Of a stretch of 64,000 bases of DNA, positions 1 to 7,675 are shown in pieces. The stretch is from NCBI GenBank assembly GCA_016215705.1, contig JACRIR010000130.1:1-64000 (forward strand). Reading direction: 5' to 3'. Below the pieces are notes generated by a model. It made no database searches and was not told the origin of the DNA. It worked only from the letters and a program-made list of their open reading frames with translations. A program made the position numbers and the translations under genes. Within the stretch, counting starts at the first letter, position 1. Each line of letters starts with the position of its first letter. This DNA is from Candidatus Poribacteria bacterium. Its GTDB lineage: Bacteria > Abyssobacteria > SURF-5.

Positions 1-209
1 ACAACCAGAAACTCGGAGCCAAAAGCGCTTTCTTGAGAGTGCAGCGAGAAGCCTACTATCTTCTTAGACCTCTTGCTTTCGCCAAAGGTAAAACCCATGT
101 GGAGTCCCGAGGACGCAACTGTGGGCATGAGGGATATTTGCAGTTCTGTTAGCAATCAATCCTATTCAGAGTCATGATATGGGAAAACTGAACGGAGGGG
201 ATGAATTCC
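1..209. other. gene-free left edge
   Basis: No reading frame with a ribosome binding site is visible and no RNA gene was recognised. The stretch ends in the leader of the VOC-family gene. Confidence 0.5.
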
Positions 210-572
210 ATGAGCGTGAAACGGCTGAACCATGTGGCGATTGTCGTGAACGATCTGCGGGAGACCCACGAGTTTTATGGCGGACTATTGGGGTTGAAGC
301 AAATCGAGAGGCCGCCGGAGGTGAAGGCGGGCGGGCCGGGCGCATGGTATGCAATCGGTGACCGCCAATTGCACGTCTTTGTCAGGCCGGGCGTGACTGA
401 GGCTTCGGACCGTCATGTGGCTCTCGAAATCGACGACATGGACGCACTAATCGAGCGGCTCAAGAAGGCCGGATTCACGGTCGAAGACTCATTCAGCTTC
501 GGCGAGTTCAAACGGCGCAAGTTCACACGCGACCCCTCGGGTCACCTGATAGAGTTGATGTCGAGGGAATAG
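210..572 (+). CDS. VOC-family (glyoxalase/dioxygenase-fold) protein
   Basis: About 120 residues, one VOC module made of paired beta-alpha-beta-beta-beta units. It opens with KRLNHVAIVVNDL and ends with the family-typical RDPSGHLIELM. The VOC fold usually binds a divalent metal and acts on small molecules (lactoylglutathione, aromatic diols, fosfomycin); nothing here fixes a substrate. I chose the ATG at 210 over the in-frame ATG at 201 because GGAGGGG at 194-200 touches the first ATG but sits 9 bases before the second. It stands alone, with repeat-bearing intergenic DNA behind it. A second, distinct VOC gene lies at the other end of the window. Confidence 0.85.
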   Translation: MSVKRLNHVAIVVNDLRETHEFYGGLLGLKQIERPPEVKAGGPGAWYAIGDRQLHVFVRPGVTEASDRHVALEIDDMDALIERLKKAGFTVEDSFSFGEFKRRKFTRDPSGHLIELMSRE

Positions 573-849
573 AGCTTCGTGGGGGCAAAGGGTGAAGTGG
601 GAAGTGTGATCGAGGAAGAAATGCGTTCGAGACGCAAAGAGCGCAATGAAGAGGAGATTGGCCACAGACGACAGGAATGAAGAATGGGCGTCCAATAACT
701 GATGAGATTCTTCGTTTCGCTCAGAATGACAGCAAGAGGATCAGAATGACATTCTTGAGTCTTTATTCGCCTTGCATTTCTTGCAGCGCTCTTTGCGTCT
801 TTGCGGCCAATTTATCTACTAGAATCAGTGGACTCCGCGGATGAGAAGA
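573..849. other. intergenic with two dispersed repeats
   Basis: Between convergent genes. It holds a copy of the GAGATTCTTCGNTTCGCTCAGAATGAC repeat (704-730) and a decayed copy of the CGCAAAGACGCAAAG repeat (787-806). No hairpin followed by a T-run was seen for either gene. Confidence 0.6.
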
Positions 850-1407
850 TCAGAATTCCATGATTTCTTTTTCTTTTGCTTTGAGCGCCTCGTCGATGCC
901 TTTGACGTATTCTTCGGTGACTTTTTGAACTTCATCCATGATGTGGTGGCTGTCGTCCTCGGATATGTCGCCGTTCTTTTCGTGTTTCTTGATCTGCTCG
1001 TTGGCCTCGCGCCGGATATTTCTGAGTGACACGCGCGAATCCTCCGCGAGCCGCCGGACGATCTTGACAAGGTTCTTGCGACGCTCTTCGGTGAGTTCAG
1101 GAATGGGGATTCGAATGACTTTCCCGTCGCTGTTGGGGGTGAGTCCGAGATCGGACTTGAGTATCGCTTTTTCGATGGCGGCAAGGCCGGTCTTGTCATA
1201 CGGAGTGATGAGCAACAGACGCGACTCGGGCGTGGAGATGTTCGCAATCTGGTTCAGCGGGACGGAGGAGCCGTAATACTCGACGTCTATGCCGTCCATC
1301 AGCGAGACCGACGCCCTGCCGGTCCTGATTGTGCTGAACTCGTGGCGGACGTGCTCGACCGTCTTGCCCATTCTTTCCTTGATAGCAGCGAGAATTTCCT
1401 TGCGCAT
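850..1407 (-). CDS. frr: ribosome recycling factor
   Basis: Splits post-termination ribosomes together with EF-G. The 185-residue product equals the usual Frr length. It carries the RTGRASVSLMDGIDVEYYGS block, the conserved core TPYDK, and the C-terminal helix with NIRREANEQIKK. The start at 1407 is preferred over the ATG at 1416, because a GAGGGGGA sequence ends 1-2 bases before the latter but about 9 before the former. It is the last gene of the minus-strand rpsB-tsf-pyrH-frr operon and starts 5 bases after the pyrH stop codon, so translational coupling is likely. Confidence 0.95.
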   Translation of the reverse strand: MRKEILAAIKERMGKTVEHVRHEFSTIRTGRASVSLMDGIDVEYYGSSVPLNQIANISTPESRLLLITPYDKTGLAAIEKAILKSDLGLTPNSDGKVIRIPIPELTEERRKNLVKIVRRLAEDSRVSLRNIRREANEQIKKHEKNGDISEDDSHHIMDEVQKVTEEYVKGIDEALKAKEKEIMEF

Positions 1408-1412
1408 ATCGC

Positions 1413-2147
1413 TCATTCCCCCTCTATTACGGTGCCCACGTGTTCTCCCGACAGAACGCGCCGAATGTTGCCGTACTTATTGAGATTAAAGACGATAATT
1501 GGAAGGTTGTTGTCCATGCACAGAGTGATGGCCGAATTGTCCATCACTCTCAAGCCGCGTTTCAATACGTCGAGGTAACCAAGCCGCGAGAACTTGCGCG
1601 CCTTTTTGTCTTTCTCCGGGTCGGCGTTGTAAACCCCGTCCACCTTTGTCCCCTTGAGGATGACCTCGGCGCCTATTTCGCTCGCTCGCAAAGCCGAAGC
1701 CGTATCGGTCGAAAAATACGGATTGCCGGTGCCGCCGGCAAAGATAACAATGCGCCCTTTTTCGAGATGGCGAATGGCCCTGCGGCGTATGTAAGGCTCG
1801 GCCAGTTCCTTCATCTCGATGGCCGACATTACACGCGTGACGACACCGGCCTTCTCGAGGCCGTCCTGAAGCGCGAGCGCATTCAGGATGGTGGCCAGCA
1901 TTCCCATATAGTCGGCCGTCGAGCGGTCCATTCCCTCGGCGGCAGCCTGGATTCCTCTGAAGATGTTTCCGCCGCCGATGACGATTGCGATTTCCGTCGG
2001 AATCTCGGCCAGGACGTCCTTTATCTGACCCGAAATGCTTGTGATGACTTTCGTGTCGATGCCGTACTGTTGCGAGCCCTGCATCGCTTCTCCACTCAGT
2101 TTGAGAAGCACTCGCCGGTAAACCGCTTTCCTCACGGGCTTTGTCAT
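1413..2147 (-). CDS. pyrH: uridylate (UMP) kinase
   Basis: Makes UDP from UMP and ATP; bacterial PyrH is a hexameric amino-acid-kinase-fold enzyme regulated by GTP and UTP. The frame shows LLKLSGEAM at the N terminus (phosphate-binding Lys), [10 protein letters not shown], the [12 protein letters not shown] helix and the [12 protein letters not shown] substrate loop. An in-frame upstream ATG exists at 2186 but would overlap the end of tsf; starting at 2147 gives 244 residues (the usual size), 7 bases after the tsf stop, with GAGAAG just upstream. Part of the rpsB-tsf-pyrH-frr cluster. Confidence 0.95.
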   Translation of the reverse strand: MTKPVRKAVYRRVLLKLSGEAMQGSQQYGIDTKVITSISGQIKDVLAEIPTEIAIVIGGGNIFRGIQAAAEGMDRSTADYMGMLATILNALALQDGLEKAGVVTRVMSAIEMKELAEPYIRRRAIRHLEKGRIVIFAGGTGNPYFSTDTASALRASEIGAEVILKGTKVDGVYNADPEKDKKARKFSRLGYLDVLKRGLRVMDNSAITLCMDNNLPIIVFNLNKYGNIRRVLSGEHVGTVIEGE

Positions 2148-2154
2148 GTTCTTC

Positions 2155-2754
2155 TCAGAGTTCCTCCCCGAGTTGGAATCGGACAAACCGCCTCACCACG
2201 ACGTTTTCTCCGATTTTGGCTATCACGGAGGTTACGAAATCCTGAACGGTCATATTGCGGTCGCGGATGAATTCCTGCTCGAGCAGGCATGCGCGCGAGT
2301 AAAAAGTCTCGAGTTTGCCGGCGACTATCTTCTCGATTACTTTTTCCGGCTTGCCGGTCTGGCGGGCCTGTGTCTCGGCAATCTGCTTCTCCTTTTCGAG
2401 CAGGTCAGCGGGCACTTCCTCACGGCGCACGCAGATCGGATTTTCCGAGCAAACCTGCATCGCCAGGTTCTTCGCCAGGTCCCTGAATTCATCCGTGCGG
2501 GCCACGAAATCGGTTTCGCAGTTGACCTCGACGAGCACGCCTATCTTCGAGCCCGCGTGCACGTATGAGCCGATGATGCCTTCGCTTGCGACGCGGCCTG
2601 CCCGCTTCGAGGCGTCGGCAATTCCCTTCTCACGAAGGTACTGAACAGCGGCATCGAAGTCTCCACCTTTTTCGGTAAGGGCCTTCTTGCAGTCCATCAT
2701 TCCGGCGCCCGTCTTCTCCCGAAGCTCTTTTACCATCTGCGCAGTTATCGTCAT
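2155..2754 (-). CDS. tsf: elongation factor Ts, short form
   Basis: Nucleotide exchange factor for EF-Tu. The N-terminal UBA-like domain contains [19 protein letters not shown] with the EF-Tu-contacting region, followed by the core with [14 protein letters not shown]. At 199 residues it is the short form seen in Thermus-, cyanobacteria- and candidate-phylum-type EF-Ts, lacking the second core subdomain of the roughly 280-residue E. coli protein. The start at 2754 has GGAGAAGG 5 bases upstream; a longer frame to 2829 would run into a decayed dispersed palindrome at 2820-2849 and is rejected. Confidence 0.95.
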   Translation of the reverse strand: MTITAQMVKELREKTGAGMMDCKKALTEKGGDFDAAVQYLREKGIADASKRAGRVASEGIIGSYVHAGSKIGVLVEVNCETDFVARTDEFRDLAKNLAMQVCSENPICVRREEVPADLLEKEKQIAETQARQTGKPEKVIEKIVAGKLETFYSRACLLEQEFIRDRNMTVQDFVTSVIAKIGENVVVRRFVRFQLGEEL

Positions 2755-2922
2755 GAAGCCTTCTCCAATCTTTTTTGGGATGCGTCCTATGCAGAGAAGC
2801 GCACATATGAGCTTATTCAGAGACGCCATGCAGCATGGCGTCCCCGAACAAGCGCGGGTTTCTTACGAGAAACGTGTGTCTTCTTGGGGTTGCTCTACAA
2901 ACCGCGGGAAAGAGGCCGCGCC
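2755..2922. other. tsf-rpsB spacer with decayed palindrome
   Basis: 168-base gap within the ribosomal operon. It contains a decayed copy of the dispersed family-A palindrome (2820-2849). No independent promoter was picked out. Confidence 0.5.
2820..2849. repeat. family-A palindrome copy 1 (decayed)
   Basis: Core GACGCCATGCAGCATGGCGTC is still symmetric and is followed by CCCCGAA on the right. The left outer arm has lost the matching TTCGGGG. It lies between rpsB and tsf. Confidence 0.75.
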
Positions 2923-3735
2923 TCATTTGACGTCCGGGTCATTCTCTGGCTCTTCGGGAATTGCAGATGACGGACGGGTCGATGAAGCGACCGTTTCTTC
3001 CGCGCGTGTTTCCGCGCCCAGCTCGGTTCCCGGAACTTCGCGTCCCTCGAGGGCGCGCGCCTTTGCGTCGAGCACGGCGTCGGCAATGAAAGTAGTGAAC
3101 AGCTTTATGGAGCGAATAGCGTCGTCGTTACCGGGTATCGGGTAGGTAACGTCGTCGGGGTCACAGTTTGTGTCAACAACTCCCACAGCGGGGATTTCCA
3201 GTTTCTTCGCCTCAGCGACTCCGATTGTTTCCTTTTTCGTGTCGATGATGAAAATTGCGGAGGGTAGTTCCCCCATGTCCTTAATGCCAGACAGGTTTCT
3301 GTCCAGCTTGCTCTTTTCCTTCATGAGTTTGGCGATTTCCTTCTTCGTCATGTTGCCGAACTCGCCGTCCTGCTCCATCTTCTCGATCTTCTTGAGGCGG
3401 CGAATGCTCTTTTTGATGGTCTCAAAATTGGTCAATGTGCCGCCAAGCCAGCGGTTGGTCATGTAGAACATGCCGCAGCGCACGGCCTGCTCGCGCACCA
3501 CTTCCTGGGCCTGCCTCTTCGTGCCTACAAAGAGGACGGTTCCTCCGCCTTCGACGGTCTCGCGGATGAAATGATACACGGCATTCACCTGCTGAATAGT
3601 TTTCTGCAGGTCGATTATGTACACCCCATTGCGCTCGCCGAAAATGAACTTTTTCATTTTCGGGTTCCACCTGCGCGCCTGATGGCCGAAATGCACGCCG
3701 GCCTCAAGCAACTGTTTCATGGTCACTATCGCCAT
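2923..3735 (-). CDS. rpsB: 30S ribosomal protein S2
   Basis: S2 family, 270 residues: [20 protein letters not shown] at the N terminus, FVGTKRQAQ, the coiled-coil insertion around [11 protein letters not shown] and the [10 protein letters not shown] signature near the C terminus. It has an acidic low-complexity tail of about 35 residues. The start at 3735 follows GGGAGG at a 9-base distance; the frame continues upstream to 3819 without a better signal. First gene of the rpsB-tsf-pyrH-frr operon, driven by the promoter at 3868-3897. Confidence 0.97.
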   Translation of the reverse strand: MAIVTMKQLLEAGVHFGHQARRWNPKMKKFIFGERNGVYIIDLQKTIQQVNAVYHFIRETVEGGGTVLFVGTKRQAQEVVREQAVRCGMFYMTNRWLGGTLTNFETIKKSIRRLKKIEKMEQDGEFGNMTKKEIAKLMKEKSKLDRNLSGIKDMGELPSAIFIIDTKKETIGVAEAKKLEIPAVGVVDTNCDPDDVTYPIPGNDDAIRSIKLFTTFIADAVLDAKARALEGREVPGTELGAETRAEETVASSTRPSSAIPEEPENDPDVK

Positions 3736-3867
3736 TCGATGAACCTCCCTGATTTTGGTTTGTCCACGGCTGCTGCGCCCGCGGGCAATCACGCCAAGAG
3801 CGTGACACCAGCCCGACAAGTTGTCTCACACCCTGAGACCGCAGAGCCTGTGTTTTGGTTAACAAAT

Positions 3868-3897
3868 AATATAGCATATCGGGCTCCTTCATGGCAA
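3868..3897 (-). promoter_or_regulatory. sigma70-type promoter of the rpsB operon
   Basis: On the minus strand: TTGCCA (3892-3897), an 18-base spacer, then TATATT (3868-3873) with a TGN extension. It lies about 130 bases before the rpsB start, leaving a leader that could carry the usual ribosomal-protein autoregulation; no leader structure was resolved. Confidence 0.55.
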
Positions 3898-3980
3898 CTT
3901 CGGCCTTGACTTTGAAACTGTTCCCTTTGCTTTGTGCTTTTTGGTCGGCAAGTCAAACCACTGCGCGAGAAAAATCCGGC

Positions 3981-4009
3981 TTGAAATTCGGCCTGAAAAT
4001 TGCTATGAT
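3981..4009 (+). promoter_or_regulatory. promoter of the mvhD-metV-metF operon
   Basis: TTGAAA (3981-3986), 17-base spacer, TATGAT (4004-4009), with TG at 4001-4002 making an extended -10. It is divergent to the rpsB promoter, roughly 95 bases before mvhD. Confidence 0.6.
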
Positions 4010-4105
4010 AACAAATGATATTGTTAACCGTGGCTGGCACAACAATAATCAAGACAATCTGAAGGAAAGACCCCGCTTTATGTGTCTTAAGGGAAAAAGT
4101 CTGTC

Positions 4106-4573
4106 TTGGAACTATACATCTTCGCGTGTCAGCACCGTGTCCCCGATGAGTGGCGTCCCCCGTTCTCGCCAGAGGAAATCAGCGGTCACAGAGTACGCCT
4201 GATCCAACTTCCTTGTTCCGCGAAGCTTAGTACCGTCCAGTTGCTCCGACCGTTTGAAAAAGGGATTGGTGGCATCATTGTATTGGCCTGCAGTGAATCG
4301 GGCTGCCGGTCGCTCGAGGGCAGTCGTCGCGCCCGATTGCGTGTTCTCGAGGCCAACAATGTTCTCGACGAACTCGGCATGAGCGGCGCCCGCGTGCTCA
4401 TAAAACAGGCAGACGAGCGAGACAAAATGCCTATTATTGAGGCAGTGAACGAGCTTTCGGACCGGATAGAAAAGCTTGGGCCAAGCGAGGAAGTCCGAAG
4501 AGAGAAGGGTGAAGGCTCAGAGCAGATGGAAAAGCCGGGCTTGAACCCGGCAAAGGGAAGTATCAAGAAATGA
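4106..4573 (+). CDS. mvhD: MvhD-like iron-sulfur electron-transfer subunit
   Basis: 155 residues of the MvhD/FlpD family (hydrogenase/heterodisulfide reductase delta subunit), which passes electrons between flavin/iron-sulfur partners. Visible features: LYIFACQHR at the start, RLIQLPCSAKLSTVQLLRPF, then IVLACSESGCRSLEG and the helix RARLRVLEANNVLDELG. These match the family order of first Cys, PC(S/T)G-like turn and GC(H/x)xGxC-like turn. The start is a TTG with AAGGGA upstream. Its stop overlaps the metV start (ATGA), as in acetogen MetF/MetV loci where MvhD links the reductase to an electron donor. No HdrA or Mvh hydrogenase gene is present, so its partner is inferred. Confidence 0.75.
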   Translation: MELYIFACQHRVPDEWRPPFSPEEISGHRVRLIQLPCSAKLSTVQLLRPFEKGIGGIIVLACSESGCRSLEGSRRARLRVLEANNVLDELGMSGARVLIKQADERDKMPIIEAVNELSDRIEKLGPSEEVRREKGEGSEQMEKPGLNPAKGSIKK

Positions 4574-5250
4574 TTATTGCAGAACGTAAACCGTTGGAAG
4601 AGATATTGAGCATGATCGGCCAAGCTCGGTCGGTACTGATAGCCGGTTGCGCCACGTGTGTGGCCGATTGCATGGCCGGCGGTGAGCGAGAGGTCGGCAT
4701 CCTGGCGTCGGCCTTGCGCATAGCGCAGAGGCAGAGAAACGGGGATGTTGAGTTTGTCGAGGCGACCGTCGAGCGCCAGTGCGAACGTGAATTCATTGAC
4801 CGCATCCGCGAACTGGTTGAGAAAGCCGACATTGTGATCTCGACTGCGTGCGGAATCGGAGTGCAGGCAATGGCCGAGCGCTACGGCACAAAGCCCATCT
4901 ATCCGGGCGTCAACACCAGGTTTCTCGGGCTTCGCGAGGAGGAGGGTTTGTGGACCGAACGCTGCGGGGCGTGCGGCGATTGCACGCTCCATTTGACCGG
5001 CGGCGTCTGTCCCGTGGCACGTTGCTCGAAGAGCCTGCTCAATGGCCCGTGCGGCGGCTCGACAAAGGGCAAGTGCGAGGTCTCCGACGAGATTGATTGC
5101 GGCTGGCAACTGATTGTGGACCGTCTGAAGGCACTGGGCCAACTTGACCTGTTGGAAGTAAACATTCCGCCGAAGAACTGGGCCTCCGGTCGCCACGGTG
5201 GACCGCGGAAAGTAATAAAGAAAGAGCTGAGAGATGAAAAGCGGAAGTAA
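4570..5250 (+). CDS. metV: MetV, zinc/iron-sulfur subunit of methylene-THF reductase
   Basis: 226 residues, methylene-tetrahydrofolate reductase C-terminal (MetV) family. The N-terminal half resembles a flavodoxin-like AGCATCVADCMAGGE module; the C-terminal half has a Cys cluster (CGACGDC, CPVARCSKSLLNGPCGG, KCEV, DCGW). In acetogens MetV binds MetF and supplies the metal-bound electron path from non-NADH donors. It overlaps mvhD by 4 bases and metF by 17, so the three are almost certainly co-translated. The Cys content suggests iron-sulfur or zinc sites; which, cannot be told from sequence. Confidence 0.85.
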   Translation: MIIAERKPLEEILSMIGQARSVLIAGCATCVADCMAGGEREVGILASALRIAQRQRNGDVEFVEATVERQCEREFIDRIRELVEKADIVISTACGIGVQAMAERYGTKPIYPGVNTRFLGLREEEGLWTERCGACGDCTLHLTGGVCPVARCSKSLLNGPCGGSTKGKCEVSDEIDCGWQLIVDRLKALGQLDLLEVNIPPKNWASGRHGGPRKVIKKELRDEKRK

Positions 5251-6169
5251 CCTGGAGAAGGTGTTGCAGGCCGGCCACTTTGCGGTCACCGCCGAATTGG
5301 GGCCCCCGATGGGCTGCAACGCCGAAGTGGTTCAAAAGAAAATCCAACTGCTCGGGGGCGTTGCCGACGCTTATAACGTCACTGACTGCCAGACGGCGGT
5401 CGTTCGCATGAGCAGCATCGCGACGTCGATTTTTCTCGTTCAGTCGGGTTTGGAGCCTGTCATGCAGATGACGTGTCGCGATCGTAACCGGATCGCGATG
5501 CAGAGCGATATTCTCGGCGCGGCTGCGCACGGAATCAAGAATTGTCTTTGCATCGCAGGCGACCACCAGTCGTTCGGTGCAGCGGGCAAGCTCAAGGGGC
5601 ATCCGGGCGCGAAGAACGTCTACGATGTTGACTCGATCCAACTGGTAGGGATACTGAAAGGCCTCCGCGACGAAGCGCGGCAGCAGGGAGGCGACCCGCT
5701 CGACGGGCGCGCGCCGCTGTTTATCGGAGCGGCTTGGACTCCTCTCGGCGACCCGGTTGAAATCCGTACAATGCGACTGGCTAAGAAAGTCAACGCAGGC
5801 GCCGATTTCGTCCAGACCCAGGCGGTCTTCGATATTGAGCGCTTTTCGGAAGCGATGAAGAAAGCGCGCGACCGAGGATTGCACGAGCGCGTGGCTATTC
5901 TGGCCGGTATTATTGTGCCGAAGAGCGGGGGAATGCTTGCATATATGAACGAGTCGGTCCCCGGCGTGACTGTGCCGGAAGGGTTGATTCGCCGCATGAA
6001 AGGCGCGTCTGATCCGAAGGCCGAGGGCGTGGCCATCGCGATCGAGCTTGTGCAACAGATCAAGCAGATAGAAGGCGTCCGCGGCGTTCATATCCAGGCG
6101 ATTGAGTGGGAAGCCGCAGTGAGATCGGTCGTTGAAGGCGCAGGGCTTCTGCCCCGCCCAAAGCTGTAG
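5234..6169 (+). CDS. metF: methylenetetrahydrofolate reductase catalytic subunit
   Basis: 311 residues, MTHFR TIM-barrel: AELGPPMGC (the conserved Glu), MTCRDRNR for flavin/folate binding, LCIAGDHQS, and DFVQTQAVFD with the following Phe. It reduces methylene-THF to methyl-THF for methionine synthesis or Wood-Ljungdahl-type C1 flow. Pairing with MetV and MvhD rather than a bacterial single-gene MetF suggests a ferredoxin- or hydrogenase-coupled donor instead of NADH. No other Wood-Ljungdahl gene lies in the window, so the pathway direction is open. Confidence 0.92.
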   Translation: MKSGSNLEKVLQAGHFAVTAELGPPMGCNAEVVQKKIQLLGGVADAYNVTDCQTAVVRMSSIATSIFLVQSGLEPVMQMTCRDRNRIAMQSDILGAAAHGIKNCLCIAGDHQSFGAAGKLKGHPGAKNVYDVDSIQLVGILKGLRDEARQQGGDPLDGRAPLFIGAAWTPLGDPVEIRTMRLAKKVNAGADFVQTQAVFDIERFSEAMKKARDRGLHERVAILAGIIVPKSGGMLAYMNESVPGVTVPEGLIRRMKGASDPKAEGVAIAIELVQQIKQIEGVRGVHIQAIEWEAAVRSVVEGAGLLPRPKL

Positions 6170-6205
6170 GCGCCGATTTATTCGCACAGGGAAAAGAACA
6201 AGCAA

Positions 6206-7675
6206 ATGCCAAAGAAATATCATATAACCGCACAGGTGATGCCGCCCCGTTTTGCGCCTGTGCCCAAATACTCGATGATCGAGAAAGAGGGGTGTCTCGG
6301 GTGTCTCCAGTGCGCCAAGCGCGAATGCGTCTATGACGTCTATAAGAATCGGAAATTCGATCCCGAGCAGATGATCGATTCTATAGACTATCTCTGCAAG
6401 AATTGCCTGCGCTGTATCCAGGGCTGCAAGAACCAGATTATATCAAAGATGTGCAATCCTGATTACCAGGCGCTTGGCGACGAATACTGGAAGCCTGCCC
6501 TCATCTCGAGCCTGTGGGACCAGGCCACCAGCGGCAAGATTCCGGTCTCCGGCGCAGGATACCGCGGGCCGTTCTCGGGTCCGGGGTTTGACTCGATGTG
6601 GACCGATATGTCGGAGATTGTGCGGCCCACCCGCGACGGGATTCACGGCCGCGAATACATCAGCACGTCCGTCGATATTGGCCGCAAGCTTGCGCAACTC
6701 GATTTCGGTCCGCGCGGCGAATTGCTCTCCGTAGCCCCACCGCTTGTCGAGATTCCCGTTCCGTTCATATTTGACAAGCTCCCGTTCGGCGTCATGAACG
6801 AGAATGTGCGGACCGGTTTGGTGCGCGCCGCCGAGATAGTTGGAACGATGTTGGTCATTCCGCAAAGCGACATTGACTGGAAACTGATGGCGCACATTGA
6901 CAACATAATTCCGTTGATTACGGCTTTGACGCCTATCCGGGAACATGATGCGGCATCACGTCCCCAAACAGGCGAGAGTCTTTTGGGAGAAATCATCGCG
7001 CGAGCGAGAATGATCGAACTGGAGGATGGCCCGGACGTCGCGAAGCAGATGGCGGCGGTTAAGGGAATCAATCCGTCGGTGGTGACGTGCATTCGCATGC
7101 CTGCGAGCAAGACCGTGGCCGGTCGCGTCGAGGAACTCACCCGTTCGGGCGCGGAAGTCATTCATATTATTGCCGATTGGCAGGGCGAAGAAACATGCGA
7201 CCCTGCGGAGACAGGGCATGCTGCGCCCTCTCCCAGATTCATCAAAGAAGTGTTGCGCGAGGTTCATTTGAACCTGATAGACAAAGCGTTGCGTGATGAG
7301 GTCACTATCATAGCCGGCGGCGGCATCGCGATGGCCGAACACGTGGCCAAGGCGATCATATGCGGGGCCGATCTCGTTGGCGTAGACATGGCGCTCGAGG
7401 TTGCGCTGGAGTGCCGGATGTGCAAGCGATGTCTGCATGGGCTGAGCTGTCCCGTGACCATTGAGGCGGTTGACTCCGAGTGGGCTGCTCTGCGAATTCG
7501 CAACCTGATTTGTTCGTGGCATTCACAGTTGATAGAGGTGCTCGGCGCGATGGGAATCCGCGAAGTTCGACGGCTTCGAGGCGAAGTCGGCCGGGCGTTG
7601 TTCTTTGAAGATCTTGAAAAGGAGGCGTTCGGGGATGTCAGAATCGCCCCAGACACTTACTATTCAACAAGATAG
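6206..7675 (+). CDS. ferredoxin/FMN glutamate-synthase-like protein (paralogue 1)
   Basis: 489 residues. N-terminal dicluster ferredoxin with CxxCxxCxxxxC at residues 30-41 and CxxCxxCxxxC at 64-74. A GltS-type alpha/beta barrel follows, with IIAGGGIAMAEHVAKAI and the iron-sulfur loop CRMCKRCLHGLSC near residue 400. It resembles its neighbour at 7635 but keeps less of the canonical FMN/2-oxoglutarate site, so it may be an electron-transfer or structural partner. Its last 41 bases overlap the next gene. Residues about 244-256 are encoded by a family-A palindrome (6938-6974), and a second small palindrome (7214-7228) lies in another loop; both look like in-frame insertions. Confidence 0.75.
   Translation: MPKKYHITAQVMPPRFAPVPKYSMIEKEGCLGCLQCAKRECVYDVYKNRKFDPEQMIDSIDYLCKNCLRCIQGCKNQIISKMCNPDYQALGDEYWKPALISSLWDQATSGKIPVSGAGYRGPFSGPGFDSMWTDMSEIVRPTRDGIHGREYISTSVDIGRKLAQLDFGPRGELLSVAPPLVEIPVPFIFDKLPFGVMNENVRTGLVRAAEIVGTMLVIPQSDIDWKLMAHIDNIIPLITALTPIREHDAASRPQTGESLLGEIIARARMIELEDGPDVAKQMAAVKGINPSVVTCIRMPASKTVAGRVEELTRSGAEVIHIIADWQGEETCDPAETGHAAPSPRFIKEVLREVHLNLIDKALRDEVTIIAGGGIAMAEHVAKAIICGADLVGVDMALEVALECRMCKRCLHGLSCPVTIEAVDSEWAALRIRNLICSWHSQLIEVLGAMGIREVRRLRGEVGRALFFEDLEKEAFGDVRIAPDTYYSTR
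6938..6974. repeat. family-A palindrome copy 2, inside a CDS
   Basis: Reads GGGAACATGATGCGGCATCA then CGTCCCCAAACAGGCG, matching the family consensus GGGGACAC-ATGCGGCAT-GTGTCCCCGAATAAGCG with several changes. It is in frame within the FMN protein, encoding a loop around EHDAASRPQTGE. Confidence 0.7.

Noticed and set aside
1440-2270. 276-codon plus-strand frame opposite pyrH
   Set aside because: Shadow; pyrH motifs are complete on the other strand.
4186-5319. 377-codon minus-strand frame
   Set aside because: Antisense to mvhD-metV; no family features. The plus-strand genes carry recognisable motifs.
5039-6223. 394-codon minus-strand frame
   Set aside because: Antisense shadow of metF in GC-rich DNA.
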